A DNA stretch of 64,000 nt from an uncultured Sulfitobacter sp. (GTDB lineage: Bacteria; Pseudomonadota; Alphaproteobacteria; Rhodobacterales; Rhodobacteraceae). The stretch is taken from NCBI GenBank assembly GCA_937928635.1, contig CALFWM010000048.1:16221-80220 (forward strand), in the 5' to 3' direction. Both the position numbers and the translations under genes were made by a program. Position 1 is the first letter of the stretch, and every line of letters starts with the position of its first letter. Positions 40,601-49,195 of the stretch are shown here, piece by piece. The notes beneath the pieces were generated by a model. The model was given only the letters and a program-made list of their open reading frames with translations, searched no databases and was not told the DNA's origin.

Positions 40601-40991
40601 AAATCGCTGCACAAAAGGAATGGATGGTCTGAATTTTCAACCCACCGGGCGTTTCAATTGCGCGGGCAAACAACGTGCGCGCATCGCGTAGGTGGATGGG
40701 CTCAAGGTTGCCATCAATGCCCAATTCGGTAAGGGCGGCGCGCAGGGCAGCGTCCTCTTTCATGGCCCATTCGCCCAGCCGTTTGAACAAGCGGTTTTGC
40801 ATCTCTGACGCTGCCGCTTTGGTATAGGTCAGGCACAAAATCTGTTGCGGCTGCACGCCTGCCAGCAACAACCGTGCCACACGGTCCGTCAACACACGCG
40901 TTTTGCCAGAGCCCGCATTTGCTGTCAGCCAGGTGGAGGCATCCGGGCGCGCAGCCTCAATTTGGGCGCGGGTTGCGTCATCAACCTTCAT
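37653..40991 (-). CDS. addA: AddA helicase-nuclease subunit
   Basis: Catalytic subunit of AddAB, which resects double-strand breaks and prepares them for RecA. The 1112-residue protein is an UvrD-type helicase: Walker A TANAGSGKTRVLTDR near residue 25, HILVDEAQDTSPTQWDV Walker B near residue 400, and the typical helicase motifs up to RLLYVAMTRAEKWLIVAAA. The C-terminal RecB-like nuclease domain is marked by GTIDRLV and AVDFKTNR. It overlaps addB by 4 bases, so the two subunits are translationally coupled. Confidence 0.96.
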   Translation of the reverse strand: MKVDDATRAQIEAARPDASTWLTANAGSGKTRVLTDRVARLLLAGVQPQQILCLTYTKAAASEMQNRLFKRLGEWAMKEDAALRAALTELGIDGNLEPIHLRDARTLFARAIETPGGLKIQTIHSFCAAILRRFPLEAGVSPQFTEIEDRAADLLRADIVNDMAEGPDAPLVADLAHHYTGEDFASLTKAIIGKRDAFLNAATWSDILALFGQPPDLSRQLIEQQVFDGSEAKMIAEMVPHMLAKGGNDAKTGAQLASLGTLSFDSLPVLEKVFLTGSGAKVPFSAKIGSFPAKQTQKLIAHLMVDLDDLMARVEQARDARLSLNAAIRTQALHNFANVFVRRYEAAKQARGWLDFDDLILKTRTLLSDPNVAAWVLYRIDGGIDHILVDEAQDTSPTQWDVIEKLTDEFYSGDGVQPEKERTLFVVGDKKQSIYSFQGADPDEFDRKAGVFEQKVRDANQLFQNRSLDYSFRSSSAILRAVDQAFDPRVQEGLDKQTHHLAFKGDLPGQVDLWPIIEKAEDQAELEWTDPVDRRSDRHHTVILAEQIAARIKELTDGLHFIPDDGATKGTFVKRPIKAKDFLILVQRRGPLFVEIIRACKAAGLPIAGADRLKVGAEMAVKDLAALLSFLATPDDSLSLATALKSPLFGWSEQDLFTVAHYRTQDHLWQALRGLETYKQTLLTLNDLRDNVDFLRPYDLIERILTRHGGRGKLLARLGPEAEDGINAMLSQALAYERTDIPSLTGFLQWMQTDDLEIKRQVDSSSNQIRVMTVHGAKGLEAPIVILPDTGQRVISITDDIVMMDDVPVWKTSAADMPQPMVNTVDEMKAAQFRERLRLLYVAMTRAEKWLIVAAAGDLAKDGNDWYQITQTAMQHINATQAGESGILRFQVGDWDALPKGLSKPNLSTRALLEPIFTEPAQDPTPRMQTLSPSDLGGAKALAGAAGDETETAMQYGSLVHLMLENAGVGIPEHPDKEMQLRAQQEADEVLNDPALRDLFAPETLAEVSITADIKGHRLHGTIDRLVIKTDRILAVDFKTNRVVPSAPSACPDGLLRQMGAYALMLQQVYPDHHIETAILWTARRALMVLPHDIVSSSVQMALELDVTHQRS

Positions 40992-43951
40992 ACCAAATCC
41001 TCCGGGTTAGGGTCTGATGTGCCATCCCATTCCCCAAACCGGGCAAGCTGATCATAATCGCCACCAAAGCCATCCGTCTGGACCATCCGCCTTGCGGTAA
41101 AACCCTGTGATTTGGACAGGTAGGTCTCTAGCAAACCATGCAGTTTTTTCAGAACCTCCTGTGGGGGTTCCTCCTCCAGTGGGGCCGGAATTTCGACAGG
41201 CGTGTTGCCCAAACCAATGTAGGCCGCATGAGCGACGGGCACGGCACCTACTTTCTCAAAACCCCCCGCTTCGACCAAGGCCGCCTCTATCAACAGCTGT
41301 TTGTCAAAGTTCTTTTGTACCTTTTTGCTGGGGGGCGTGCCGGTTTTGTAATCATAGATCAGGGCATCGCCATCTTCCGTCATGTCGATCCGGTCCGCCT
41401 TGCAGGTCAGGTCAAACCCAAGATCACCAAAGCGGTGGGTGCCTTGGGCCGCATCCTCGATCGCGATGGGTTTTGAATAGTCCTGCCGCCGGGTTTCGCG
41501 CTGAATAAACCAATCGGCAACGCGTTCGATGCGGGCCAACCACATCGCGCGGGCGGCGGGCCAGGGGGTCTGCGTTGCCAAAACGTCAACCGCCACCACC
41601 AGCAAATGGGCTTTGCTGAGCTGAGCAGGATCTTTGGCAACATCCTTCACAAAACGTTCCATAATTTCATGCAGGATCGTGCCACGCATCGGCGCATCCG
41701 GGGATTGCACCAAGGGGCGCATCGCCCGCAGTTTCAGACTGTGTTTGGCATAAATTGCATAAGGGTCACGGATCAGCCGTTGGATTTCTGTGACAGACAA
41801 TTTTCGAGGACGTGCCGCAACGGGGGGTCGTGGAGAGGGCCGAGCCGCGGGTGTTACACGACTGACCTCTTCCAAGGACCGCGCTTGCGCCAGCCATTGA
41901 TCCCCCCGATTTACCATGGCCTGCCACGCAGCGGGGCCGCCATTGTCAGGCAGACCGCCCAGCAGGTTTTCAAGACGGTTCAGCCAACGGGATGGCACGG
42001 TTTCGGCATCATCAGAACGGATCGCACGGGTCAGCCAGACCTCTGGCGCGGCAATCGCTTGCTGATAGTCATGCGCGGACAATCCGATGCGCCGTTCCGG
42101 CAGCAGCAGCCCTGCATCCGCCCGCATTTTGCGGTTCAACCAAGGGTCGGGCGGTGGGGGCTCTGGCCAGGTGCCATCGTTCAACCCGCCAAGGATCACC
42201 AGATCAGCGCCTTGTACACGGGCCTCAAGTGTCCCCCAGATCATCACATCCGGGTGCGGCGCATCGCGGTCGCGCACCTCCTCCGCAGACAGCAATGCAC
42301 CAATCAGATCAGCATAATCCGCGGCTGACATATCGCCGCCGTGAGTTGCCTGTTCTGCCAATTCCTCCATGACCATACGGGCCTTATCGCCCGCCTTTTT
42401 CTTCCACAGTTCATGGTCTGAAGCGTCGGTTTGACCCACCGCGATCTGCTCAGCCAGGGCACGATGGGCAAGAACCCATTCTGTCAGGCTCCGCATGGCC
42501 GTGGCCTCTTGCGCGCAAAACGTCTTGGCCACCCAGGCGGTCCATGCCAAAAACGGTTCCGGTCCGTCCATGTGTTTTGCAGCACGTGCAGCGGCATTCA
42601 TAAGGTTTTCAGGGTTCGGGTAGGGCACGCCAATCTGCCTGATCTGCTCCTCCAGCTGTTGGGTGAAAAGCTGGTGCAGGTTGCGGTCAACTCCACTGTG
42701 GGTCAGGGGATGTTTAAGCAGAACCAGCAGTGCTTCGGCGTCCAATTTACGTTTGAACAGCCCCGCAACGTGTCGCAAAAAACGGCCTGGCGGAGACAGG
42801 TGCAAGGGTGCGCCTGCACTGTCGTCTGGCAGGATATCCCAACGGTCCAACGCGGCGGTGACCTGCCGGGTCAGCATACGATCTGGTGTGATCAAGGCAG
42901 CGGATTTGCCCTCCGCCACGGCCTTGCGCAAGCGAAGCGCGATTGTCAGCGCCTCAACCCGTGGCGTTGGGGCATGGACCAGCGTTAGATCTGTCGTGGC
43001 CCCTTTCAGATCGTCAAGTTTTGGCCCCTCGCTCAGCCAGGCGTGGGTCACGGGGGCGGGGCGCAGCGACAAAGACACCAGCTTGTTGCGGGCAGATGAC
43101 GGGGCAGCAGTGGTTGCCCAGTTTTTAATGTCATCCCGGGCAAGGTGAAGCACCTGCATCAGGTTAAAAAACCGATATTGCGGATGATCCTCGGCAAGTA
43201 CCTCATGATCGAGCGTGGTCCAGACGGCGGTGGGCATGTCAAAATCAAACCCCGGCAGCACCACGGCCCCTTGCGGCAATTGCGCAACCGCCTGCATGAG
43301 CAGTGATGTGGTGCCGCGCGACCCGGTTGATCCGGCAAGGATAACCGGGTGTTGGGGCGGGTTGCTGGCCCAGTGCTGCGCGATACCCTGGACCATCTGG
43401 CGTTGGCGGGCCTCGGCGTCCGGTTGATCCGTGACCTGATCAAGATACTGATGCGCGATTGCCAAAAAGCGCTGCGCGCGGTGCCAATGGCCGGATTGAT
43501 CGGTCACATCCAGCTGGGTGATTTTATCAACGCTTACGCCTTCCCCCTGCATTTCGTCGATCAGCGCGGCAAGGCTGTCAGCGAGGGCATAGAGTGATGT
43601 GCGCGGTGCCAGTGTTGGGTCGGCGGTTAACAGCTGCGAGACAAGTTGCACCAATTCCAGCCGACGCCGCAGGGGTGATATTGCCGGAGGGAGAGGGGTG
43701 CCAGGCACCAGCGTTTGCAATTCCGTCAGCAGCCGGATACGTGGCAAGAACCCGGGCGGTCCGGTATCAAAAAGGTCACGCAACCGGCGTGCCATCCGGC
43801 GGGTGTTGACGATCAGATCAACGCGCGCCATCGCCTCGGGGCGTTGGCCGCGCAGCCTGTCGCGCAACCCCGCGATCAGGGCCGCTGGAAAGTCCACGCC
43901 GGGGGCCAGTCCATAGACCCGTGGTTTTTCTGTCGGGTCAAACATCGGCAT
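40988..43951 (-). CDS. addB: AddB helicase-nuclease subunit
   Basis: Second subunit of AddAB, 987 residues. It keeps the family layout: an N-terminal region with VYGLAPGVDFPAALIAGL, a GSTGSRGTTSLL nucleotide-binding-like turn at about 205-216 in which the lysine is missing (so likely a poor or inactive ATPase), and a C-terminal RecB-type nuclease (KADRIDMTEDGDALIYDYKTGTP). The conserved aspartate and lysine of the nuclease core are seen in YDYKTG. It overlaps murU by 14 bases and addA by 4. Confidence 0.92.
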   Translation of the reverse strand: MPMFDPTEKPRVYGLAPGVDFPAALIAGLRDRLRGQRPEAMARVDLIVNTRRMARRLRDLFDTGPPGFLPRIRLLTELQTLVPGTPLPPAISPLRRRLELVQLVSQLLTADPTLAPRTSLYALADSLAALIDEMQGEGVSVDKITQLDVTDQSGHWHRAQRFLAIAHQYLDQVTDQPDAEARQRQMVQGIAQHWASNPPQHPVILAGSTGSRGTTSLLMQAVAQLPQGAVVLPGFDFDMPTAVWTTLDHEVLAEDHPQYRFFNLMQVLHLARDDIKNWATTAAPSSARNKLVSLSLRPAPVTHAWLSEGPKLDDLKGATTDLTLVHAPTPRVEALTIALRLRKAVAEGKSAALITPDRMLTRQVTAALDRWDILPDDSAGAPLHLSPPGRFLRHVAGLFKRKLDAEALLVLLKHPLTHSGVDRNLHQLFTQQLEEQIRQIGVPYPNPENLMNAAARAAKHMDGPEPFLAWTAWVAKTFCAQEATAMRSLTEWVLAHRALAEQIAVGQTDASDHELWKKKAGDKARMVMEELAEQATHGGDMSAADYADLIGALLSAEEVRDRDAPHPDVMIWGTLEARVQGADLVILGGLNDGTWPEPPPPDPWLNRKMRADAGLLLPERRIGLSAHDYQQAIAAPEVWLTRAIRSDDAETVPSRWLNRLENLLGGLPDNGGPAAWQAMVNRGDQWLAQARSLEEVSRVTPAARPSPRPPVAARPRKLSVTEIQRLIRDPYAIYAKHSLKLRAMRPLVQSPDAPMRGTILHEIMERFVKDVAKDPAQLSKAHLLVVAVDVLATQTPWPAARAMWLARIERVADWFIQRETRRQDYSKPIAIEDAAQGTHRFGDLGFDLTCKADRIDMTEDGDALIYDYKTGTPPSKKVQKNFDKQLLIEAALVEAGGFEKVGAVPVAHAAYIGLGNTPVEIPAPLEEEPPQEVLKKLHGLLETYLSKSQGFTARRMVQTDGFGGDYDQLARFGEWDGTSDPNPEDLV

Positions 43952-44624
43952 TCCTCAGCATTTTTTCAGCAAGCTCAATCCCTGCCGGGTGGCCGACATC
44001 GCACCACTGTCCCGGATAGGTTAGCCCAAAAATACGGTTGTATTTGAACATCTGATCCCACAGCACATTGAGCGAGAAAGCCTGCTCCTGAATGGATTCA
44101 AGACCCTGCGTTTTGATGATCTGAACGCCGCCATACACCATACCCGGCCCGCGCATCAGCGTGCCCTTTGGGGACACCGTGAAATCGCCTGTGCCTGTGT
44201 AACCGACCGTTTGCGCGACTGGCACAGTCATCAACAGCGCGTCCATACGGTCTGGTTGCCACGCGCTTTCCAGTAGTGCCAGGGGGTTTGGCCCGGCCCA
44301 AATCGCATCAGCGTTCATGGTGAAAACTGGGTCGTTGCCAAGCGTCGGCAGGGCGTTGCGCAATCCGCCCCCTGTTTCCAGAATGTCGGGGGATTCAATC
44401 AGTGTGACCACCCCCTTGGGCGCGAGATGTTGAGCCAGAATATCCGGCTTGTAATGCAGGTTGGCCACAATCGGATCGCAGGCAGCAGATCTCGCCAAGG
44501 CCAATGCGTGGTCGATCAATGGCTTGCCAGCAACCTTGACCATCGGTTTGGGCTGATCTTTGGTCAGCTCCTTCATCCGTGTGCCAAACCCTGCGGCAAA
44601 AATCATCAGCGCTCTGTTTTGCAT
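43938..44624 (-). CDS. murU: N-acetylmuramate-1-phosphate uridylyltransferase-like nucleotidyltransferase
   Basis: Sugar-1-phosphate nucleotidyltransferase of 228 residues. The signature is FAAGFGTRMKELTKDQPKPMVKVAGKPL, which includes the G-x-G-TR loop and the lysine of KPM. Directly downstream of the AmgK-like kinase with a 19-base overlap. In Pseudomonas putida, AmgK phosphorylates N-acetylmuramic acid and MurU makes UDP-MurNAc, bypassing de novo synthesis; this pair here suggests the same peptidoglycan-recycling route. The call rests on this pairing and fold, not on a diagnostic residue. Confidence 0.8.
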   Translation of the reverse strand: MQNRALMIFAAGFGTRMKELTKDQPKPMVKVAGKPLIDHALALARSAACDPIVANLHYKPDILAQHLAPKGVVTLIESPDILETGGGLRNALPTLGNDPVFTMNADAIWAGPNPLALLESAWQPDRMDALLMTVPVAQTVGYTGTGDFTVSPKGTLMRGPGMVYGGVQIIKTQGLESIQEQAFSLNVLWDQMFKYNRIFGLTYPGQWCDVGHPAGIELAEKMLRNADV

Positions 44625-45610
44625 TGGCTTTTCAGACGCTCCAGAAAATCAGGTGTTGGCGCAGGCAGGCTGGGGGTGATCAGGTCAGACAATCCGCGCA
44701 GCGAAGGGTCTGCGAGATTGCGCATTACGTAGGCCCAGACCCGCGGGATCAGATCAATATATTGGGGTTTGTTATCACGCAGACAAAGCCGCGCAAAAAT
44801 GCCCAGAATACGCAGGTTGCGTTGCAGCCCAAGCAGGGCGTAAGCAGACCGGTAGGCTGTCGGATCAACCCCCGTCGACGTGATATAATGCGCGATCATT
44901 TGCGCCTCAATCTCTGCGCTTACATCACGTCGCGCATCTTGCAAAACCGAGACAAGATCATACGCGCGATGCCCGGTTAGTGCATCCTGAAAGTCCAGCA
45001 AACCAACCCGCGCAACGCCCAGTCGTTCTGGAAGCCACAGCAGGTTTTCCGCATGATAATCCCGCAGGATTGTCACCTTTGGCGCGTCGTCCAATGTGGT
45101 TGCAAGCGGGTGAAAGATGTCGTGAAATTCTCGCTGTGCCGCGGTGCCAGCGCTGGGCGCGTACCATTCAAAAACCGGGGCGGTCATATCCGTCAGCCAA
45201 TCCGCATTGCAGTTTGGCAGGTCCAATGCGGGTTTTGTGTGCAGGTGGATCAATACATCTGTTGCGGCACGATAGAGCGGCAGTTGAAGGGTTGGGTTTG
45301 CAGCCATCAATTGGGCAAAGAGGTCATCCCCCAAATCTTCGATCAACAGAAACCCGTTGTCGCTGTCCGTGTTGAAAATCTGCGGCGGGCTAAGACCATG
45401 AGACAGCAGATACTCAGCGATATGGACAAAGGGGCGCACGTCTTCGCCTTTTTCCGGGTCGGCATCCATCACGATGGCCGTGGTTCCATCCGGTTTGCTC
45501 AGCCGTTCATAGCGACGTTGAGAGGCATCGCCAGCAACCTTATTGCGTCGGGCGGCTTTCCAACCGGTCTGGCGGATAAAGTCAGCGGCAGATTTCTCGC
45601 GCGCGCTCAT
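44606..45610 (-). CDS. amgK: N-acetylmuramate/N-acetylglucosamine kinase-like APH-fold kinase
   Basis: 334-residue kinase of the APH family; start at 45608-45610 (MSAREKSAADFIRQTG) in an ATGA overlap with the tsaE stop. The catalytic loop LRDYHAENLL is at about 182-191, and LDFQDA at about 205. The next gene is a nucleotidyltransferase, which fits AmgK-MurU. The protein is distinct from the stand-alone APH gene at 36.3 kb: the loop is DYHAEN here and HGDLNAHN there, so it is a different subfamily. Function by context and similarity to described AmgK. Confidence 0.8.
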   Translation of the reverse strand: MSAREKSAADFIRQTGWKAARRNKVAGDASQRRYERLSKPDGTTAIVMDADPEKGEDVRPFVHIAEYLLSHGLSPPQIFNTDSDNGFLLIEDLGDDLFAQLMAANPTLQLPLYRAATDVLIHLHTKPALDLPNCNADWLTDMTAPVFEWYAPSAGTAAQREFHDIFHPLATTLDDAPKVTILRDYHAENLLWLPERLGVARVGLLDFQDALTGHRAYDLVSVLQDARRDVSAEIEAQMIAHYITSTGVDPTAYRSAYALLGLQRNLRILGIFARLCLRDNKPQYIDLIPRVWAYVMRNLADPSLRGLSDLITPSLPAPTPDFLERLKSQCKTER

Positions 45611-46080
45611 GCCTGCCACCCGGCCAATTTTGCGCTCCACTTGGAATGATGCCATAGGACCGTCAGCCTGCGAGCATCTGCATTATCGCCGGTCATCAGC
45701 TCAAGCGTCAATGCATGTTCAGGTGCCAAATCACCCAGACGGTCGGGCCATTCCACCAGACAAATGGCGGTTTCAAAGGCATCGGTTAACCCCAGCTCTT
45801 CGATCTCTTGCAGGTCCGTCAGGCGATACAAATCCGCATGCCAAATTTCCCCCACGGCGCTTTCGTAGGTTTGCACCAGTGTAAAAGTAGGAGAGGGCAC
45901 ATCCTCAAATGCAACAAGCTGTGATTGGATCAGGGCGCGGGCAAAGTGTGTTTTGCCAGCGCCAACGTCGCCGTTTAGCAGGATAACATCCCCGGGGTGT
46001 AACATCGAGCCAAGCGTTCTGGCATGATGTGCCGTGGCATCAGCATTTGAAAGTGAACAGGAAAGGCGGTGCGCAGACAT
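45607..46080 (-). CDS. tsaE: tRNA threonylcarbamoyladenosine biosynthesis protein TsaE
   Basis: ATPase needed for t6A37 formation in tRNA, with TsaD (also in this window, at 57-58 kb), TsaB and TsaC. The 157-residue protein has the Walker A motif GDVGAGKTHF at about 37-46 and the conserved PSPTFTLVQTYE and HADLYRL segments. The order PAS gene-tsaE-amgK-murU-addB-addA-trxA resembles the cluster in which divL precedes tsaE in Caulobacter and relatives. Confidence 0.95.
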   Translation of the reverse strand: MSAHRLSCSLSNADATAHHARTLGSMLHPGDVILLNGDVGAGKTHFARALIQSQLVAFEDVPSPTFTLVQTYESAVGEIWHADLYRLTDLQEIEELGLTDAFETAICLVEWPDRLGDLAPEHALTLELMTGDNADARRLTVLWHHSKWSAKLAGWQA

Positions 46081-46118
46081 ATCGCCATGCTTACTATCCG
46101 GGGCATGGGCTGCAAGGG

Positions 46119-47636
46119 TTAACCGACAATCAGACGCCGTGGTTTTGTATCTGGATCAAACGCGGCAGCATGTTGGCGGAACTGCACCAGTGTTGACCCG
46201 GAGGGAAGGGGCACAAGATAACAGCGCAGCGGTGCCCCATCCACATGCCCCACGGGAATATTCCATGCCTGCCGTTCGCCAAATTCAGTCACGAATTCCT
46301 CGATAGAATTCCAGACCCGCGACGCCCCAAACCGTTCCTGCCAAATCGCAACGGAATCGCGGATCAGCACATCGGCAAAGCTGGAGTCAGGGTCCACACT
46401 CCACATGTCGCGGTAGGACGCGTTGCAAAACGTCAGGACACCGGTTGGCGAAAAGACCACCATCGCCTCATCCACCGTGTCAAGCAGCACTTGTCCTTGC
46501 TCAAGCTCAGCGCGGAAATTGCGCGTCAGGGTCATTTCGGCACTGATGTCTTCGATCAAAAAAGCGGTGGCCCCATCCGGGTGGGGGCGCCCTTTGACGT
46601 TGTAGGTTTGTCCCGATTCCAGTGTCCAGGTTTCCTGGTAGCGGCCATCCGTGGCCGCCGCAATCACACTGGCGATTTCTTCGCGCCAATTGTGGTAGTT
46701 CTTGGGCTCCGGCATCCGGCGGTTTTCGCGTAGCTGATCAAAAAACGACAGCATTGTTGGACGCGCGCTGAGGAAATGGGCGGGCAGTCCAGTGAGATCA
46801 ACAAGTGCCGGATTAAAGATCGTCAGTTGCCCATCGCGGTCAAAAATGGCCAATCCGATCGACAGATGCGCAAACGTCTTGGCAAGGGTTTGCACAAAGT
46901 TGCGCTGGGTATCTTCGGCCACTGTCACGGCATTGATGCACGTGGCATGGTAAACCGTAACGTCGTCTGTTTGAACCGTTGCCAGTTGATACCAATCCGG
47001 TCGTTCCCTCTTCCCGTTGTTCAAAATCACACGGTTCGGGTGCTTGCAGTCGCTCTCTGAAAAAAGCGATCTGCCCGGGTCAACACGGCTACCGTGTGCC
47101 TGAAAGTACAGATTTTCATAGGCCTTGTTGTACCAACTGATTGTGCCGCTTTCATCCTCTTGCCAAACGGGATCAGGCGCACTGTCCCGTATCCGCCGCA
47201 AGATTTGAAGTTCGGCCTGTTCAGCGCTGATTTCAGGTGCATGTGGGGGTGCGCTCAGGTCTTGCAGTAACACCCGGCATCTTGGCCCTTGCCAGGTGAT
47301 TTCCGCCTGATCCAGGCCACATCTGTCCAGCGCTTGCAACGTGGTATGACCTTGCAATCCTGTCCCCGGATTTGCCGGAAAATCCGGAAAACGTGTCAGC
47401 AATTGATCGCGCAGATCATCCCAGAAATGGGTGCCCGGTTCAAGAGAGAGCAAGGCCCGCGCCTGATCCGTTGCGTGGTGCAGCATGCCATTCTGGAACA
47501 ACAGGGCGAGCGGGTCAGGGTCAATCCAATCCGTCGGCTCAGCACGTGGTGTTCGGGGGTTAGTCCACCACACTGCAAGCCCCACACAAACAAGTGCTGT
47601 GCAGGAAATCACTGTAAACTCTAACAGGTCAAACAA
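46119..47636 (-). CDS. Membrane-anchored PAS-domain protein lacking a kinase domain
   Basis: 505 residues. The N-terminus is a single membrane segment (about 5-24, LEFTVISCTALVCVGLAVWW). At least three PAS-like modules follow, judged by the phrases DPVWQEDESGTISWYNKAYE (about 155), LSIGLAIFDRDGQLTIFNPA (about 258) and VDEAMVVFSPTGVLTFCNASYRDMW (about 385), joined by DISAEMTLTRNF-type linkers. The frame ends soon after the last PAS: no H-box, N, G1 or G2 motif is seen. It lies upstream of tsaE and downstream of regB, on the same strand. See findings for the possible DivL link. Confidence 0.8.
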   Translation of the reverse strand: MFDLLEFTVISCTALVCVGLAVWWTNPRTPRAEPTDWIDPDPLALLFQNGMLHHATDQARALLSLEPGTHFWDDLRDQLLTRFPDFPANPGTGLQGHTTLQALDRCGLDQAEITWQGPRCRVLLQDLSAPPHAPEISAEQAELQILRRIRDSAPDPVWQEDESGTISWYNKAYENLYFQAHGSRVDPGRSLFSESDCKHPNRVILNNGKRERPDWYQLATVQTDDVTVYHATCINAVTVAEDTQRNFVQTLAKTFAHLSIGLAIFDRDGQLTIFNPALVDLTGLPAHFLSARPTMLSFFDQLRENRRMPEPKNYHNWREEIASVIAAATDGRYQETWTLESGQTYNVKGRPHPDGATAFLIEDISAEMTLTRNFRAELEQGQVLLDTVDEAMVVFSPTGVLTFCNASYRDMWSVDPDSSFADVLIRDSVAIWQERFGASRVWNSIEEFVTEFGERQAWNIPVGHVDGAPLRCYLVPLPSGSTLVQFRQHAAAFDPDTKPRRLIVG

Positions 47637-47721
47637 TACGCGCTCCGAATCTTTGAAAGACTCCGGGACTCTTGGGTTATTTGGTTAACAGTTGGTTAAC
47701 ACGTCGATTCCATGCGTGTTT

Positions 47722-49095
47722 TCACGGCGTAATGTGTTGGTTTTCCCCCATCGGGTTTAACGTGTCTGGTCGTTGCGTCTCCAGTGCCTGACGGGGCCAG
47801 ATTACCTCAACGACGGCACCCGTGTGCGTGCTGTTTTCCGCAGCATTGCGAAAGCGCAAATGCGCACCCGTGCGCTCCAAAAGGGTCTTGGCAATAAACA
47901 AGCCCAAACCCATCCCTTCATATTCTGGCCGTGCTTTGGTAGAGGCGGCGCGCCCGCTGCGGCGCAAAAACGGATCACCCATCCGGCCCAGCAAGTGCGG
48001 TGGAAACCCCGGCCCGTCATCGGATATGCGCACCTTGATGGTCCCGGAGGTCCAGCTGAGGTCCGCCCAAACCTGCGTATCGGCAAAGTCTACGGCGTTT
48101 TGGATCAGGTTGCGTAAACCGTGAATAATCTCGGGTTTGCGCAGGATTTCGGGCTGTGTCTGGGGATCATCCACATCCGTGTGCCGGATATGAACAGTTT
48201 TGCCGCGGGCCAGATGTGGTTCTGCGGCCTCTTCGATCACGGCTTCGAGGGGGGCTTGCCGCATGTGTAAATCATCTTTGCCTGCCCGCCCCATGTCGCG
48301 CAGGATGTCCCGGCAGCGGTCAGCCTGATCACGGATCAGGGCGGCATCCTCTGCCATTTCAGGATGGTCTTTGAGGTCGTTCATCAACTCTGTGCTGGCC
48401 AGCTTGATGGTGGCCAGCGGCGTGCCAAATTCATGCGCCGCCGCCGCCACCACGCGGCCAAGGTCGGTCAGTTTTTGCTCACGGGCCAATGCCATCTGTG
48501 TGGCGGCCAAGGCATCAGACATTGTGTGCACCTCGGTTGTAACGCGTCTGGAATAGGCGCTGGTAAAGGCGACGGCGATGATCAGAGCAATCCAATGCCC
48601 ATAGACAAACACCTGAGGTATCCTCAGGACCTCACCGGATTGTGTGATCAGTGGCAAATGGAAGTTCGCCAGCAGGGACACAATCACAATTGCAGTACCA
48701 CATACCACGAGCGTTGAGCGCAGGCTAAGGGCCGTTGCGGAGATCGTCACAGGCCCCAGCAGCAACAGGGCAAAAGGATTGTGCAACCCGCCTGTCAGAT
48801 ACAAAAGAAAGGCCAATTGCAGCAGGTCAAACATCACAAGCGCAAGATTCTCGCGTTCCGTCAACCGCTTGTTTTCAGGAAAGAAAACCGTCGCGGCGAT
48901 ATTGGCAACCACTGACGCTCCAATCGCCAATACGCAAAGGCCAAATTCCAGCTGCAAGCCATAGACAATAGGGGCCACCGTGATGGCAATCAGCTGCCCG
49001 ATGATTGCCACCCAACGCAGCAGGATCATGGTGCGCAACCTGATCCAGTTTGCGCGGGTCGGGCCCCCCAGGGGTCGAATGGTCGCCTGCGTCAT
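47722..49095 (-). CDS. regB: Redox-responsive sensor histidine kinase RegB/PrrB/ActS
   Basis: Membrane histidine kinase of the RegBA redox system, 457 residues. Six membrane helices in residues about 20-185 include the quinone-sensing GGLHNPF motif at 102-108. The H-box is AAAHEFGTPLATI with H221, and the redox-active cysteine is C261 in DQADRCRDILRDMG; both are hallmarks of RegB. The C-terminal HATPase has NLIQNAVDFA and SDDGPGFPP. It is divergent from senC-regA with about 100 bases between, the same arrangement as in Rhodobacter capsulatus. It is also first in a leftward run with the PAS gene and tsaE. Confidence 0.97.
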   Translation of the reverse strand: MTQATIRPLGGPTRANWIRLRTMILLRWVAIIGQLIAITVAPIVYGLQLEFGLCVLAIGASVVANIAATVFFPENKRLTERENLALVMFDLLQLAFLLYLTGGLHNPFALLLLGPVTISATALSLRSTLVVCGTAIVIVSLLANFHLPLITQSGEVLRIPQVFVYGHWIALIIAVAFTSAYSRRVTTEVHTMSDALAATQMALAREQKLTDLGRVVAAAAHEFGTPLATIKLASTELMNDLKDHPEMAEDAALIRDQADRCRDILRDMGRAGKDDLHMRQAPLEAVIEEAAEPHLARGKTVHIRHTDVDDPQTQPEILRKPEIIHGLRNLIQNAVDFADTQVWADLSWTSGTIKVRISDDGPGFPPHLLGRMGDPFLRRSGRAASTKARPEYEGMGLGLFIAKTLLERTGAHLRFRNAAENSTHTGAVVEVIWPRQALETQRPDTLNPMGENQHITP

Positions 49096-49195
49096 CTGCG
49101 CGCCCTGTGGTTATTCACTGTTGCATTGGTCATGATCTAGCGTAGGTCTGGCCCGCGCGACGATCAAGGTATCCAATTGGCACAGGAGAATGATG

